Of a DNA stretch of 64,000 nucleotides, positions 1 to 15,423 are shown piece by piece. The stretch is from Agelas oroides (Eukaryota > Porifera > Demospongiae > Agelasida > Agelasidae), in contig OX422196.1 of NCBI GenBank assembly GCA_949130485.1, forward strand, positions 5,980,814 to 6,044,813, read 5' to 3'. The stretch's first letter is position 1, and each line of letters begins with the position of its first letter. The notes beneath the pieces are model-generated. The model was not told where the DNA came from. It made no database searches and worked only from the letters and a program-made list of their open reading frames with translations. Position numbers and translations under genes: made by a program.

Positions 1-3000
1 TTTGACTCTAGTACACTCTACGATAGCTCTACGTGGCTCTACATGACTCTACTGCACTCTACCATGCCTCTGCTGCATTCTACCATGTCTCTACTTGTCT
101 CTACTTGACTCTACTACACTCTACCATCTCTCTACTACATTCTACCTTGGCTCCACGTGACTCTACTTGCCTCTACATGACTCCACTACATGCTACCGTG
201 GGTCTACTTGGCTCTACTTGACTCTAGTATACTCTAGCATGGCTCTACTCCATTGTACCATGGCTCTACTTGACACTACATCACTCTACTACATTGTACC
301 ATGGCTCTACTTGACTCTACTACACTCTACGATGGCTCTACTTCGCTCTACTTGACTCTACTACACTATACCATTGCTACTCCTGGCTCTACTTGTCTAC
401 TACACTCTGCCTTGTCTCTACTACATCCTACCATGGATCCACGTGACTCTACTTGACTCTACTAGACTCTATCATGCCTCTACTTGGCTCTACTACATTC
501 TACAATGACTCTACTTGACTCTACATGACTTTACTATATTCTACCATGGCTCTACTTGATTCTACTTGACTCTTCTACATTCTATCATGGCTCTACTTGT
601 CTCTACTTGACTCTACTACACCCTACCATGTCTCTACTACATTCTACCATGGCTGCACGTGACTCTACTTGGCTCTACATGACTCCACTACATGCTACCG
701 TGGCTCTACTTGGTTCTACTTGACTCTACTATACTCTACCATGGCTCTACTCCATTGTACCATGGCTCTACTTGATTCTACTTGACTCTACTACATTCGA
801 CCATTGCTCTAGTCGACTCTACTACACTATATCATTGCTAGACCTGGTTGTACTTGTCTCTACTACACTCTACCTTCGCTCTACCACATCCTACCATGGA
901 TCCACGTGACTCTACTTGACTCTACTACACTCTACCATGGCTCTATTTGACTCTACATGCCTCTACTACATTCTACCATGGCTCTACTTGACTCTACTTG
1001 ACTCTACTACATTCTACCATGGCTCCACGTGACTCTACTTGACTCTACTGCATTCTACCATGGCTGTACCTGTCTCTACTACATTCCACCATGGCTCTAC
1101 TTGGCTCTACATGACGCTACTACATGCTACCATGGCTCTACTTGGCTATACTTGCATCTACTGCACTCTACCATTGCTCTACTTGGCTCTACTTGACTCT
1201 ACTACACTCTACCATGGCTCTACTCCATTGTACCATTGCTCTACTTGACACTACATGACTCTACTACATTCTACCATGGCTCTACTTGACTCTACTACAC
1301 TCTACGATGGCTCTATTTGGCTCTACTTGACTCTACTACACTATACCATTGCTAGTCCTCGCTCTACTTATCTACTACACTCTATACCTTGTCTCTACTA
1401 CATCCTACCATGGCTCCACGTGTCTCTACTTGACTCTACTACACTCTACCATGGCTCTACCTGGCTCTACTACATTCTACAATGGCTCTACTTGGCTCTA
1501 CATGACTCTACTACATGCTACCATGGCTCTACTTGGCTCTACTTGAGTCTACTACACTCTACCATTGCTCTACTTGGCTCTACTTCACTCTACTACAATC
1601 TACCATAGCTCTACTCCAATGTATACGATGGCTCTACTTCACACTACATGGCTCTACTACATTCTACCATGCCTCTACTTGACTCTACTACACTCTACGA
1701 TGGCTCTACTTGGCTCTACTTGACTCTACTACACTATATGATTGCTAGACCTGGCTGTACTTGTCTCTACTACACTCTACCTTGGCTCTAGTACATCCTA
1801 CCATGGATCCACGTGACTCTACTTGACTCTACTACACTCTTCCATGGCTCTACCTTGCTCTACTACATTCTACCATGGCTCTACTTGAGTCTACATGACT
1901 CTACTACACTCTACCATGGCTCAACTTGGCTCTACTTGAGTCCACTACACTCTATCTTGGGTCTGCTTCGCTCTACTTGACTCTAGTACACTCTACCATG
2001 GCTCTACTCCATTGGATATCATGGCTCTACTTCACACTACATGACTCTACTACATTCTACCATCGCTCTACTTGACTCTACTACAATCTACCATGGCTCA
2101 ACTTGGCTCTACTTGACTCTAGTACACTCTACCATGGCTCTACTCCATTGTACCATGGCTCTTCTTGGCACTTCATGATTCTACTGAATTCTAGCATGGC
2201 TCTTCTTGACTCTACTTGACTCTCCTACACTCTACCATTGCTCTACATGGCTCTACTACACTCTACCATGGCTTTACTTGGCTCTACTACACTCTACCAT
2301 GGCACTACTTGGCTCTACTTGACTCTACTACACTCTACCATGTCTATACTTCATTCTACGATAGCTCCACGTGACTCTACGTGACTCTACTACATTCTAC
2401 CATAGCTCTAATTGACTGTGTACGCCTCTACTACATTCTACCTTCGCTCTACTTGACTCTACTTGACTCTACTACATTCTACCATGGCTCTACTTGACTC
2501 TACTTGACTGTACTACACTCTACCTTTGCTCTACTACATTCTACCATGGCTCCACGTGACTCTACTTGGCTCTACATGACTCCACTACATGCTACCGTGG
2601 GTCTACTTGGCTCTACTTGTCTCTACTACACTCTACCATGGCTCTACTCCATTGTACCATGTCTGTACTTGACACTACATGACTCTACTACATTCTACCG
2701 TGGCTCTACTTGACTCTACTACACTCTGCGATGGCTCTACTTGGCTCTACTTGACTCTACTACACTATACCATTGCTAGTCCTGGCTCTACTTATCTAAT
2801 ACACTCTACCTTGTCTCTACTACATCCTACCATGGCTCCACGTGTCTCTACTTGACTCTACTACACTCTCCCATGGCTCTACCTGGCTCTACTTGGCTCT
2901 ACATGACTCTACTACATGCTACAATGGCTCTACTTGGCTCAACTTGAGTCTACAACACTCTACCATTGCTCTACTTGGCTCTACTTGACTCTACTACACT

Positions 3001-6000
3001 ATATCATTGCTCTACTCCAATATATACGATGGCTCTACTTCACACTACATGGCTCTACTACATTCTACCATGGCTCTACTTGACTCTACTTGACTCTACT
3101 ACACTATATCATTGCTAGACCTGGCTGTACTTGACTCTACGACACTCTACCTTGGATCTACTACATTCTACCATGTCTCCACGTGACTCTACTTGACTCT
3201 ACATGACTCCACTACATGCAACCATGGCTCTACTTGTCTCTACTTGACTCTACTACACCCTACCATGTCTCTACTACATTTTACCATGGCTCCACGTGAC
3301 TCTACTTGACTCTACATGACTCCACTACATGCTACCGTGGCTCTACTGGGCTCTACTTGACTCTACTACACTCTACCATGGCTCTACTCCATTGTACCAT
3401 GGCTCTAGTTGACACTACATGACTCTACTACATTCTACCATGGCTCTACTTGTCTCTACTACACTATATGATGGCTCTACTGGCTCTACTTGACTCTACT
3501 ACACTATATCATTGCTAGACCTGGCTGTACTTGTCTCTACTACACTGTACCTTGGCTGTACTACATCCTACCATGGATCCATGTGACTCTACTTCACTCT
3601 ACTACACATTACCATGGCTCTACCTGACTCTACTACATTCTACCATGGTTCTACTTGACCCTACTACACTCTACGATGACTCTACTTAGCTCTACTTGAC
3701 TCTACTACACTATGCCATTGCTTGTCCTGGCTCTACTTGTCTACTACACTCTGCCTTGTCTCTACTACATCCTAGCATGGATCCACGTGACTCTACTTGA
3801 CTCTACTACACTCTACCATGGCTCTACTTGGCTCTACTACATTGTACCATGGCTCTACTTGACTCTACATGACTTTACTACATTCTACCATGGCTCTACT
3901 TGACTCTACTTGACTCTTCTACATTCTACCATGGCTCTACTTGTCTCTACTTGACTCTACTACACCCTACCATGTCTCTACTACATTTTACCATGGCTCC
4001 ACGTGACTCTACTTGGCTCTACATGACTCCACTACATGCTACCGTGGCTCTACTGGGCTCTACTTGATTCTACTCCACTCTACCATGGCTCTACTCCATT
4101 GTATCATGGCTCTAGTTGACACTACATGACTCTACTACATTCTACCATGGCTCTACTTGTCTCTACTACACTCTATGATGGCTCTACTGGCTCTACTTGA
4201 CTCTACTACACTATATCATTGCTAGACCTGGCTGTACTTGTCTCTACTACACTGTACCTTGGCTGTACTACATCCTACCATGGATCCACGTGACTCTACT
4301 TCACTCTACTACACTCTACCATGGCTCTACCTAACTCTACTACATTCTACCATGGCTCTACTTGACTCTACTACACTCTACGATGGCTCTACTTGGCTCT
4401 ACTTGACTCTACTACACTATGCCATTGCTAGTCCTGGCTCTACTTGTCTACTACACTCTGCCTTGTCTCTACTACATTGTACCATGGCTCTACTTGACTC
4501 TACATGACTTTACTACATTCTACCATGGCTCTACTTGACTCTACTTGACTCTACTACATTCTACCATGGATCTACTTGTCTCTACTTGACTCCACTATAC
4601 CCTACCATGTCTCTACTACATTCTACCATGGCTCCACTTGTCTGCACTACATGTGACCGTGGCTCTACTTGGCTCTACTTGACTCTACTACACTCTACCA
4701 TGACTCTACTCCATTGTACCATGGCTCTACTTGACTCTACTTGACTCTACTACATTCTACCATGGCTCTACTTGACTCTACTACACTATATCATTGCTAG
4801 ACCTGGTTGTACTTGTCTCTACTACACTCTACCTTCACTCTACCACATCCTATCATGGATCGACGTGACTCTACTTGACTCTACTACACACTACCATGGC
4901 TCTACCTGGCTCTACTACATTCTACCATGGCTCTACTTGATTCTGCATGAGTCTACTACATTATACCAATGCTGTACTTGACTCTATTTGACTCTAGTAC
5001 ACTCTACGATAGCTCTACGTGGCTCTACATGACTCTACTGCACTCTACCATGCCTCTGCTGCATTCTACCATGTCTCTACTTGTCTCTACTTGACTCTAC
5101 TACACTCTACCATCTCTCTACTACATTCTACCTTGGCTCCACGTGACTCTACTTGCCTCTACATGACTCCACTACATGCTACCGTGGGTCTACTTGGCTC
5201 TACTTGACTCTAGTATACTCTAGCATGGCTCTACTCCATTGTACCATGGCTCTACTTGACACTACATCACTCTACTACATTGTACCATGGCTCTACTTGA
5301 CTCTACTACACTCTACGATGGCTCTACTTCGCTCTACTTGACTCTACTACACTATACCATTGCTACTCCTGGCTCTACTTGTCTACTACACTCTGCCTTG
5401 TCTCTACTACATCCTACCATGGATCCACGTGACTCTACTTGACTCTACTAGACTCTATCATGCCTCTACTTGGCTCTACTACATTCTACAATGACTCTAC
5501 TTGACTCTACATGACTTTACTATATTCTACCATGGCTCTACTTGATTCTACTTGACTCTTCTACATTCTATCATGGCTCTACTTGTCTCTACTTGACTCT
5601 ACTACACCCTACCATGTCTCTACTACATTCTACCATGGCTGCACGTGACTCTACTTGGCTCTACATGACTCCACTACATGCTACCGTGGCTCTACTTGGT
5701 TCTACTTGACTCTACTATACTCTACCATGGCTCTACTCCATTGTACCATGGCTCTACTTGATTCTACTTGACTCTACTACATTCGACCATTGCTCTAGTC
5801 GACTCTACTACACTATATCATTGCTAGACCTGGTTGTACTTGTCTCTACTACACTCTACCTTCGCTCTACCACATCCTACCATGGATCCACGTGACTCTA
5901 CTTGACTCTACTACACTCTACCATGGCTCTATTTGACTCTACATGCCTCTACTACATTCTACCATGGCTCTACTTGACTCTACTTGACTCTACTACATTC

Positions 6001-8217
6001 TACCATGGCTCCACGTGACTCTACTTGACTCTACTGCATTCTACCATGGCTGTACCTGTCTCTACTACATTCCACCATGGCTCTACTTGGCTCTACATGA
6101 CGCTACTACATGCTACCATGGCTCTACTTGGCTATACTTGCATCTACTGCACTCTACCATTGCTCTACTTGGCTCTACTTGACTCTACTACACTCTACCA
6201 TGGCTCTACTCCATTGTACCATTGCTCTACTTGACACTACATGACTCTACTACATTCTACCATGGCTCTACTTGACTCTACTACACTCTACGATGGCTCT
6301 ATTTGGCTCTACTTGACTCTACTACACTATACCATTGCTAGTCCTCGCTCTACTTATCTACTACACTCTATACCTTGTCTCTACTACATCCTACCATGGC
6401 TCCACGTGTCTCTACTTGACTCTACTACACTCTACCATGGCTCTACCTGGCTCTACTACATTCTACAATGGCTCTACTTGGCTCTACATGACTCTACTAC
6501 ATGCTACCATGGCTCTACTTGGCTCTACTTGAGTCTACTACACTCTACCATTGCTCTACTTGGCTCTACTTCACTCTACTACAATCTACCATAGCTCTAC
6601 TCCAATGTATACGATGGCTCTACTTCACACTACATGGCTCTACTACATTCTACCATGCCTCTACTTGACTCTACTACACTCTACGATGGCTCTACTTGGC
6701 TCTACTTGACTCTACTACACTATATGATTGCTAGACCTGGCTGTACTTGTCTCTACTACACTCTACCTTGGCTCTAGTACATCCTACCATGGATCCACGT
6801 GACTCTACTTGACTCTACTACACTCTTCCATGGCTCTACCTTGCTCTACTACATTCTACCATGGCTCTACTTGAGTCTACATGACTCTACTACACTCTAC
6901 CATGGCTCAACTTGGCTCTACTTGAGTCCACTACACTCTATCTTGGGTCTGCTTCGCTCTACTTGACTCTAGTACACTCTACCATGGCTCTACTCCATTG
7001 GATATCATGGCTCTACTTCACACTACATGACTCTACTACATTCTACCATCGCTCTACTTGACTCTACTACAATCTACCATGGCTCAACTTGGCTCTACTT
7101 GACTCTAGTACACTCTACCATGGCTCTACTCCATTGTACCATGGCTCTTCTTGGCACTTCATGATTCTACTGAATTCTAGCATGGCTCTTCTTGACTCTA
7201 CTTGACTCTCCTACACTCTACCATTGCTCTACATGGCTCTACTACACTCTACCATGGCTTTACTTGGCTCTACTACACTCTACCATGGCACTACTTGGCT
7301 CTACTTGACTCTACTACACTCTACCATGTCTATACTTCATTCTACGATAGCTCCACGTGACTCTACGTGACTCTACTACATTCTACCATAGCTCTAATTG
7401 ACTGTGTACGCCTCTACTACATTCTACCTTCGCTCTACTTGACTCTACTTGACTCTACTACATTCTACCATGGCTCTACTTGACTCTACTTGACTGTACT
7501 ACACTCTACCTTTGCTCTACTACATTCTACCATGGCTCCACGTGACTCTACTTGGCTCTACATGACTCCACTACATGCTACCGTGGGTCTACTTGGCTCT
7601 ACTTGTCTCTACTACACTCTACCATGGCTCTACTCCATTGTACCATGTCTGTACTTGACACTACATGACTCTACTACATTCTACCGTGGCTCTACTTGAC
7701 TCTACTACACTCTGCGATGGCTCTACTTGGCTCTACTTGACTCTACTACACTATACCATTGCTAGTCCTGGCTCTACTTATCTAATACACTCTACCTTGT
7801 CTCTACTACATCCTACCATGGCTCCACGTGTCTCTACTTGACTCTACTACACTCTCCCATGGCTCTACCTGGCTCTACTTGGCTCTACATGACTCTACTA
7901 CATGCTACAATGGCTCTACTTGGCTCAACTTGAGTCTACAACACTCTACCATTGCTCTACTTGGCTCTACTTGACTCTACTACACTATATCATTGCTCTA
8001 CTCCAATATATACGATGGCTCTACTTCACACTACATGGCTCTACTACATTCTACCATGGCTCTACTTGACTCTACTTGACTCTACTACACTATATCATTG
8101 CTAGACCTGGCTGTACTTGACTCTACGACACTCTACCTTGGATCTACTACATTCTACCATGTCTCCACGTGACTCTACTTGACTCTACATGACTCCACTA
8201 CATGCAACCATGGCTCT
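1..8217 (+). repeat. Higher-order tandem duplication, period 4,986 bp
   Basis: The sequence from the first base of the window reappears at 4,987 and remains matched to about 3,231 / 8,217, where the copies part: the first reads CTTGTCTCTACTTGAC and the second CTTGGCTCTACTTGAC. Spot checks along the block show the same unusual variants at a constant offset of 4,986, for example the TTGCATCTACTGCAC variant and the TTCGACC variant. The match looks essentially perfect by eye, so this is a recent duplication or a repeated assembly path. The left end lies outside the window, so the true unit may be longer. Confidence 0.9.
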
Positions 8218-11200
8218 ACTTGGCTCTACTTGACTCTACTATACTCTACCATGGCTCTACTCCATTGTACCATGGCTCTACTTGACACTACACGACTCTA
8301 CTACATTCTACCATGGCTCTACTTGACTCTACTACACTATACCATTGCTAGTCCTGGCTCTACTTGTCTGCTACACTCTACCTTGTCTCTACTACATCCT
8401 ACCATGGCTCCACATGACTCTACTTGACTCTACTACACTCTACCATGGCTCTACCTGGTTCTACTACATTCTACAGTGGCTCTACTTGACTCTACATGAC
8501 TCTACTACATTCTACCATGGCTCTACTTTAACTCTACTTGACTCTACTACACTCTATCATGGCTCTACTTGGCTCTTCTTGAGTCCACTACAGTCTTCTT
8601 TGGCTGTAGTTGGCTCTACTTTACTCTACTACACTCTACCATGGCTCTACTCCATTGTATATCATGGCTCTACTTCACACTACATGACTCTACTACATTC
8701 TACCATGGCTCTACTTGACTCTACTACACTCTACGATGGCTCTACTTGGCTATACTTGACTCTACTACACTATATCATTGCTAGACCTGGCTGTACTTGT
8801 CTCTACTACACTCTACCTTGGCTCTACTACATCCTACCATGGATCCGCGTGACTCTACTTGACTCTACTACACTCTAACATTGCTCTACCTTTCTCTACT
8901 ACATTCTACCATGGCTCTACTTGACTCTACATGACTCTACTACACTCTACCATGGCTCTACTTGGCTCTACTTGAGTCCACTACACTCTATCTTGGGTCT
9001 GCTTGGCTCTACTTGACTCTACTACACTCTACCATAGCTCTCCTCCATTGTATATCATGGCTCTACTTCACACTACATGACTCTACTACATTCTACCATC
9101 GCTCTACTTGACTCTACTACACTCTACCATGGCTCTACTACATTGTACCATGGCTCTACTTGAAACTTCATGATTCTACTGAATTCTAGCATTGATCTTC
9201 TTAACTCTACTTGACTCTACTACATTCTACCATGGCTCTACTTGACTCTACTTGACTGTACTACACTCTACCTTGGCTCTACTACATTCTAGCATGGCTC
9301 CACTTGACTCTAGTTAGCTCTACATGACTCCACTACATGCTACCGTGGCTCTACTTGGCTCTACTTGACTCTACTATATTCTACCATGGCTCTACTCCAT
9401 TGTACCATGGCTCTACTTGACACTACACGACTCTACTACATACTACCATGGCTCTACTTGACTCTACTACACTCTACGATGGCTCTACTTGGCTCTACTT
9501 GACTGTACTACACTATACCATTGCTAGTCCTGGCTCTACTTGTCTTCTACACTCTACCTTGTCTCTACTACATCCTACCATGGCTCCATGTGACTCTACT
9601 TGACTCTACTACACTCTATCATGGCTCTACCTGGCTCTACTACATTCTACTATGGCTCTACTTGACTCTACATGACTCTACTACACTCTACCATGGCTGT
9701 ACTTGGCTCTACTTGCGTCCACTACACTCTACTTTGGCTGTACTTGGCTCTACTTTACTCTACTACACCCTACCATCGCTCTACCTGGCTCTACTAAATT
9801 CTACCATGGCTCTACTTGACTCTACATGACTCTACTACATTCTACCATGGCTCTACTTGACTCTACTTGACTCTACTACATTCTACCATGGCTCCACGTG
9901 ACTGTACTTGACTCTACAGCATTCTACCATTGCTGTACCTGGCTCTACTACATTCCACCATGGCTCTACTTGGCTCTACATGACGCTACTACATGCTACC
10001 ATGGCTCTACTTGGCTCTACTTGCGTCTACTGCACTCTACCATTGCTCTACTTGGCTCTACTTGACTCTACTACTCTCTACCATGGCTTTACTCCAATGT
10101 ATACCATGGCTCTACTTCACACTACATGGCTCTACTACATTCTACCATGGCTCCAATTGAATCTACTACACTCTACCATGACTCAACTTGGCTCTACTTG
10201 ACTCTACCAAACTCTACCGTGGCTCTACTTGGCTCTACTTGACTCTACTACACTCTACCATGGGTCTACTCCATTGTACCATGGCTCTACCTGACACTAC
10301 ATGACTCTACTACATTCTACCATGGCTCTACTTGACTCTACTACACTCTACAATGGCTCTACTTGGCTTTACTTGACTCTACTACACTATATCATTGCTA
10401 GTCCTGGCTGTACTTGTCTCTACTACACTCTATCTTGGCTCTACTACATCCTACCATGGATCCACGTGACTCTACTTGACTCTACTACACTCTACCATGG
10501 CTCTACTTGGCTCTACTACACTCTACCATGGCTCTACTTGGCTCTACTTGACTCTACTACACTATACCATTGATAGTCCTGGCTCTACTTGTCTACTACA
10601 CTCTACCTTGTCTCTACTACATCCTACCATGGCTCCACGTGACTCTACTTGACTCTACTACCCTCTATCATGGCTCTACCTGGCTCTTATACATTCTACC
10701 GTGGCTCTACTTGACTCTACATGACTCTACTACACTCTACCATGGCTCTACTTGGCTCTACTTGAGTCCACTACACTCTACTTTGGCTGTACTTGTCTCT
10801 ACTTTGCTCTACTACACTCTTCCATGGCTCTACTTCACTCTACTTGACTCTACTATATTCTACCATGGCTCTACTTCTCTCTACTTGACTCTACTACACA
10901 CTACCATGTCTCTACTACATTCTACCATGGCTACACGTTACTCTACTTGGCTCTACATGACTCCACTTCATGCTACCGTGGCTCTACTTGGCTCTACTTG
11001 ACTCTACTACACTGTACCATGGCTCTACTCCATTGTACCATGGCTCTACTTGACTCTACTTGACTCTACTACATTCTACCATGGCTCTACTTGACTCTAC
11101 TACACTATATCATTGCTAGACCTGGTTGTACTTGTCTCTACTACACTCTACCTTCGCTCTACCACATCCTACCATGGATCCACGTGACTATACTTGACTC

Positions 11201-12770
11201 TACTACACTCTACCATGGCTCTACCTGGCTCCACTACATTCTACCATGGCTCTACTTGACTCTACATGACTCTACTACATTCTACCATGGTTTTACTTGA
11301 CTCTACTTGACTCTACTACATTCTACCATGGCTCCACGTGACTCTACTTGACTCTACTGCATTCTACCATGGCTGTACCTGGCTCTACTACATTCCACCA
11401 TGGCTCTACTTGGCTCTACATGACGCTACTACATGCTATCATGGCTCTACTTGGCTCTACTTGCATCTACTGCACTCTACCATTGCTCTACTTGGCTCTA
11501 CTTGACTCTACTACTCTCTACCATGGCTTTACTCCAATGTATACCATGGCTCTACTTCACACTACATGGCTCTACTACATTCTACCATGGCTCCAATTGA
11601 ATCTACTACACTCTACCATGACTCAACTTGGCTCTACTTGACTCTACTTGACTCTACCACACTCTACCGTGGCTGTACTTGACTCTACTTGACTCTACTA
11701 CACTCTGCATGGGTCTACTCCATTGTACCACGGCTCTACCTGACACTACATGACTCTACTACATTCTACCATGGCTGTACTTGACTCTACTACACTCTAC
11801 GATGGCTCTACTTGGCTTTACTTGACTCTACTACACTATATCATTGCTAGTCCTGGCTGTACTTGTCTCTACTACACTCTATCTTGGCTCTACTACATCC
11901 TACCATGGATCCACGTGACTCTATACTTGACTCTACTACACTCTACCATGGCTCTACCTTGCTCTACTACATTCTACCATGGCTCTACTTGACTCTACAT
12001 GACTCTACTACATTCTATCATGGCTCTACTTGACTAGTAGAGTCAAGTAGAGCCATTGTAGAATGTAGTAGAGTCATGTAGTGTCAAGTAGAGCCATGGT
12101 ACAATGGAGTAGAGCCATGGTAGGGTGTAGTAGAGTCAAGTAGAAACAAGTAGACCCAAGGTAGTGTGTAGTGGACTCAAGTAGAGCCAAGTATAGCCAT
12201 GGTAGAGTGTAGTAGAGTCATCTAGACACTCTACGATGGCTCAACTTGGTGCTACTTGACTCTACTACACTCTACCATGGCTCTACTGCATTGTACAATG
12301 GCTCTACTTGACACTTCATGATTCTACTGAATTCTACCATGGCTCTTCTTGACTCTACTTGACTCTCCTACACCCTACCATTGCTCTACTTGGCTCTACC
12401 ATACACTACAATGGCTCTACTTGGCTCTACGTGACTCTACTACACTCTACCATGGCACTACTTGGCTCTACTTGACTCTACTATACACTCTACCATGTCT
12501 CTACTACATTCTACCATGGCTCCATGTGACTCTACTTTACTCTACTTGACTCTACTATATTCTGCCATGGCTTTACTTGACTCTACTTGACTGTACTACA
12601 CTCTACCATGACTCTACTACATTCTACCATAGCTCCACGTGACTCTACTTGACTCTACTGCATTCTACCATGGCTCTACCTCACTCTACTACATTCTACC
12701 ATGGTTCTACTTGGCTCTACATGACTCTACTACATGCTACCGTGGCTCTACTTGGCTCTACTTGATTCTC
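8179..12770 (+). repeat. Segmental duplication, copy 1 (partner 19,879-24,115)
   Basis: This block matches 19,879-24,115. The offset falls stepwise from 11,700 at 8,179 to 11,682 at 8,881, 11,374 at 9,908, 11,343 at 11,091 and 11,345 at 11,750. The steps mark small deletions in the second copy, the largest about 308 bp. Both copies include the same 185 bp inverted segment and the same rare variants. After about 12,770 the two diverge; in this copy the following satellite has the ordinary TATACACCATGG sequence where the other copy region carries the phosphofructokinase fragment. Confidence 0.8.
12036..12220 (-). repeat. Inverted satellite segment, copy 1
   Basis: For 185 bp the words appear as GTAGAG instead of CTCTAC, so the satellite is flipped relative to the array around it. 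At the left junction GGCTCTACTTGACT (12,022-12,035) faces AGTCAAGTAGAGCC (12,041-12,054) across a 5 bp loop, a perfect 14 bp hairpin. At the right junction AGAGTGT and ACACTCT form a shorter pair around TCTAG. Copies at 23,381-23,565 and 25,017-25,201 have the same junctions, so one inversion event was spread by later duplications. Confidence 0.9.
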
Positions 12771-15423
12771 TCTACTCTACTATGGCTCTAGTTGGCTCTA
12801 CTTGACTCAACTACACTCTACCATGGCTCTACTCCATTGTATACACCATGGCTCTACTTCACACTACATGGCTCTACTACATTCTACCATGGCTCCAATT
12901 GAATCTACTACACTCTACCATGACTCTACTTGGCTCTACTTGACTCTACCACACTCTACCGTGGCTCTACATGGCTCTACTTGACTCTACTACACTCTAC
13001 CATGGCTCTACTCCATTGTACCATGGATCTACTTGACACTACATGACTCTACTACATTCTACCATGGCTCTACTTGACTCTACTACACTCTACAATGGCT
13101 CTATTTGGCTCTACTTGACTCTACTACACTATACCATTGCTAGTCCTGGCTCTACTTATCTACTACACTCTACCTTGTCTCTACTACATCCTACCATGGC
13201 TCCACGTGTCTCTACTTGACTCTACTACACTCTACCATGGCTCTACCTGGCTCTACTACATTCTACCATGACTCTACTTGGCTCTACTTGTCTCTACCAC
13301 ACCCTACCGTGGCTCTACTTGGCTCTACTTGACTCTACTACACTCTACCATGGCTCTACTCCATTGTACCATGGCTCTACTTGATACTACATGACTCTAC
13401 TACATTCTACCATGGCTCTACTTGACTCTACTACACTCTACGATGGCTCTATTTGGCTCTGCTTGACTCTACTACACTATACCATTGCTAGTCCTGGCTC
13501 TACTTATCTACTACACTCTACATTGTCTCTACTACATTCTACCATGGCTCCACGTGTCTCTACTTGACTCTACTACACTCTACCATGGCTCTACCTGGCT
13601 CTACTACATTCTACCATGGCTCTACTGCATTGTATACCATGGCTCTAGTTCACACTACATGGCTGTACTACATTCTACCATGGCTCCAATTGAATCTACT
13701 ACACTCTACCATGAATCTACTTGGCTGTACTTGACTCTACAACACTCTACCGTGGCTCTACTTGGCTCTACTTGACTCTACTACACTCTACCATCGCTCT
13801 ACTCCATTGTACCATGGCTCTACTTGACACTACATGACTCTACTACATTCTACCATGGCTCTACTTGTCTCTACTACACTCTACAATGGCTCTACTGGCT
13901 CTACTTGAATCTACTACACTATATCATTGCTAGACCTGGCTGTACTTGTCTCTACTACACTGTACCTTGGCTGTACTACATCCTCCCATGGATCCACGTG
14001 ACTCTACTTCACTCTACTACACTCTACCATGGCTCTACCTGACTCTACTACAGTCTACCATGGGTCTACTTGACTCTACATCACTTTACTACATTCTACC
14101 ATGGCTCTACTTGATTCTACTTGATTCTACTTGATTCTACTACATTCTACCATGGCTCTACTTGTCTCTACTTGACTCTACTCCACTCTAGCATGTCTCT
14201 ACTACATTCTACCACGACTCCACGTGACTCTACTTGGCTCTACATGACTTCACTACATGCTACCGTGGCTCTACTTGGCTCTACTTGACTCTACTACATT
14301 CTACCATCGCTGTACTCCATTGTACCATGGCTCTACTTGACACTACATGAATCTATTACGTTCTACCATGGCTCTACTTGACACTACATGAATCTATTAC
14401 GTTCTACCATGGCTCTACTCGACTGTACTACACTCTACGATGGCTCTACTTGGCTCTAGTTGACTCTACTACACTATACCATTCCTAGTCCTGGCTCTAC
14501 TTGTCTACTACACTCTGCCTTGTCTCTACTACATTCTACCATGAATCCACGTGACTCTACTTGACTCTACTACACTCTAACATGGCTCTACTTGGTTCTA
14601 CTACATTCTACCATGGCTCTACTTGACTCTACATGACTTTACTATTTTGTACCATGGCTCTACTTGACTCTACTTGACTCTACTACATTCTACCATGGCT
14701 CTACTTGTCTCTACTTGACTCTACTACACCCTAGCATGTGTCTACTACATTCTACCATGGCTCCACGTGACTCTACTTAGCTCTACATGACTCCACTACA
14801 TGCTACCGTGGCTCTACTTGGCTCTACTTGACTCTACTACACTCTACCATGCCTCTACTCCATTGTACCATGGCTCTACTTGACTCTACTTGACTCTACT
14901 ACATTCTACCATTGCTCTACTTGACTCTACTACACTATATCATTGCTAGACCTGGTTGTACTTGTCTCTACTACACTCTACCTTCACTCTACCACATCCT
15001 ACCATGGATCCACGTGACTCTACTTGACTCTACTACACTCTACCATGGCTGTACCTGGCTCTACTACATTCTACCATGGCTCTACTTGACTCTGCATGAC
15101 TCTACTACATTATACCAATGCTGTACTTGACTCTATTTGACTCTAGTACAGTCTACAATAGCTCTACGTGGCTCTACTTGACTCTACTGCACTCTACCAT
15201 GCCTCTACTACATTCTACCATGGCTCTACTTGTCTCTACTTGACTCTACTACACTCTACCATGTCTCTACTACATTCTACCATGGCTCGATATGACTCTA
15301 CTTGGCTCTACATGACTCCACTACATGCTACCGTGGGTCTACTTGGCTCTACTTGACTCTACTACATTCTACCATGGCTCTACTTGACTGTACTACATTC
15401 TACCATGGCTCTACTTGACTCTA

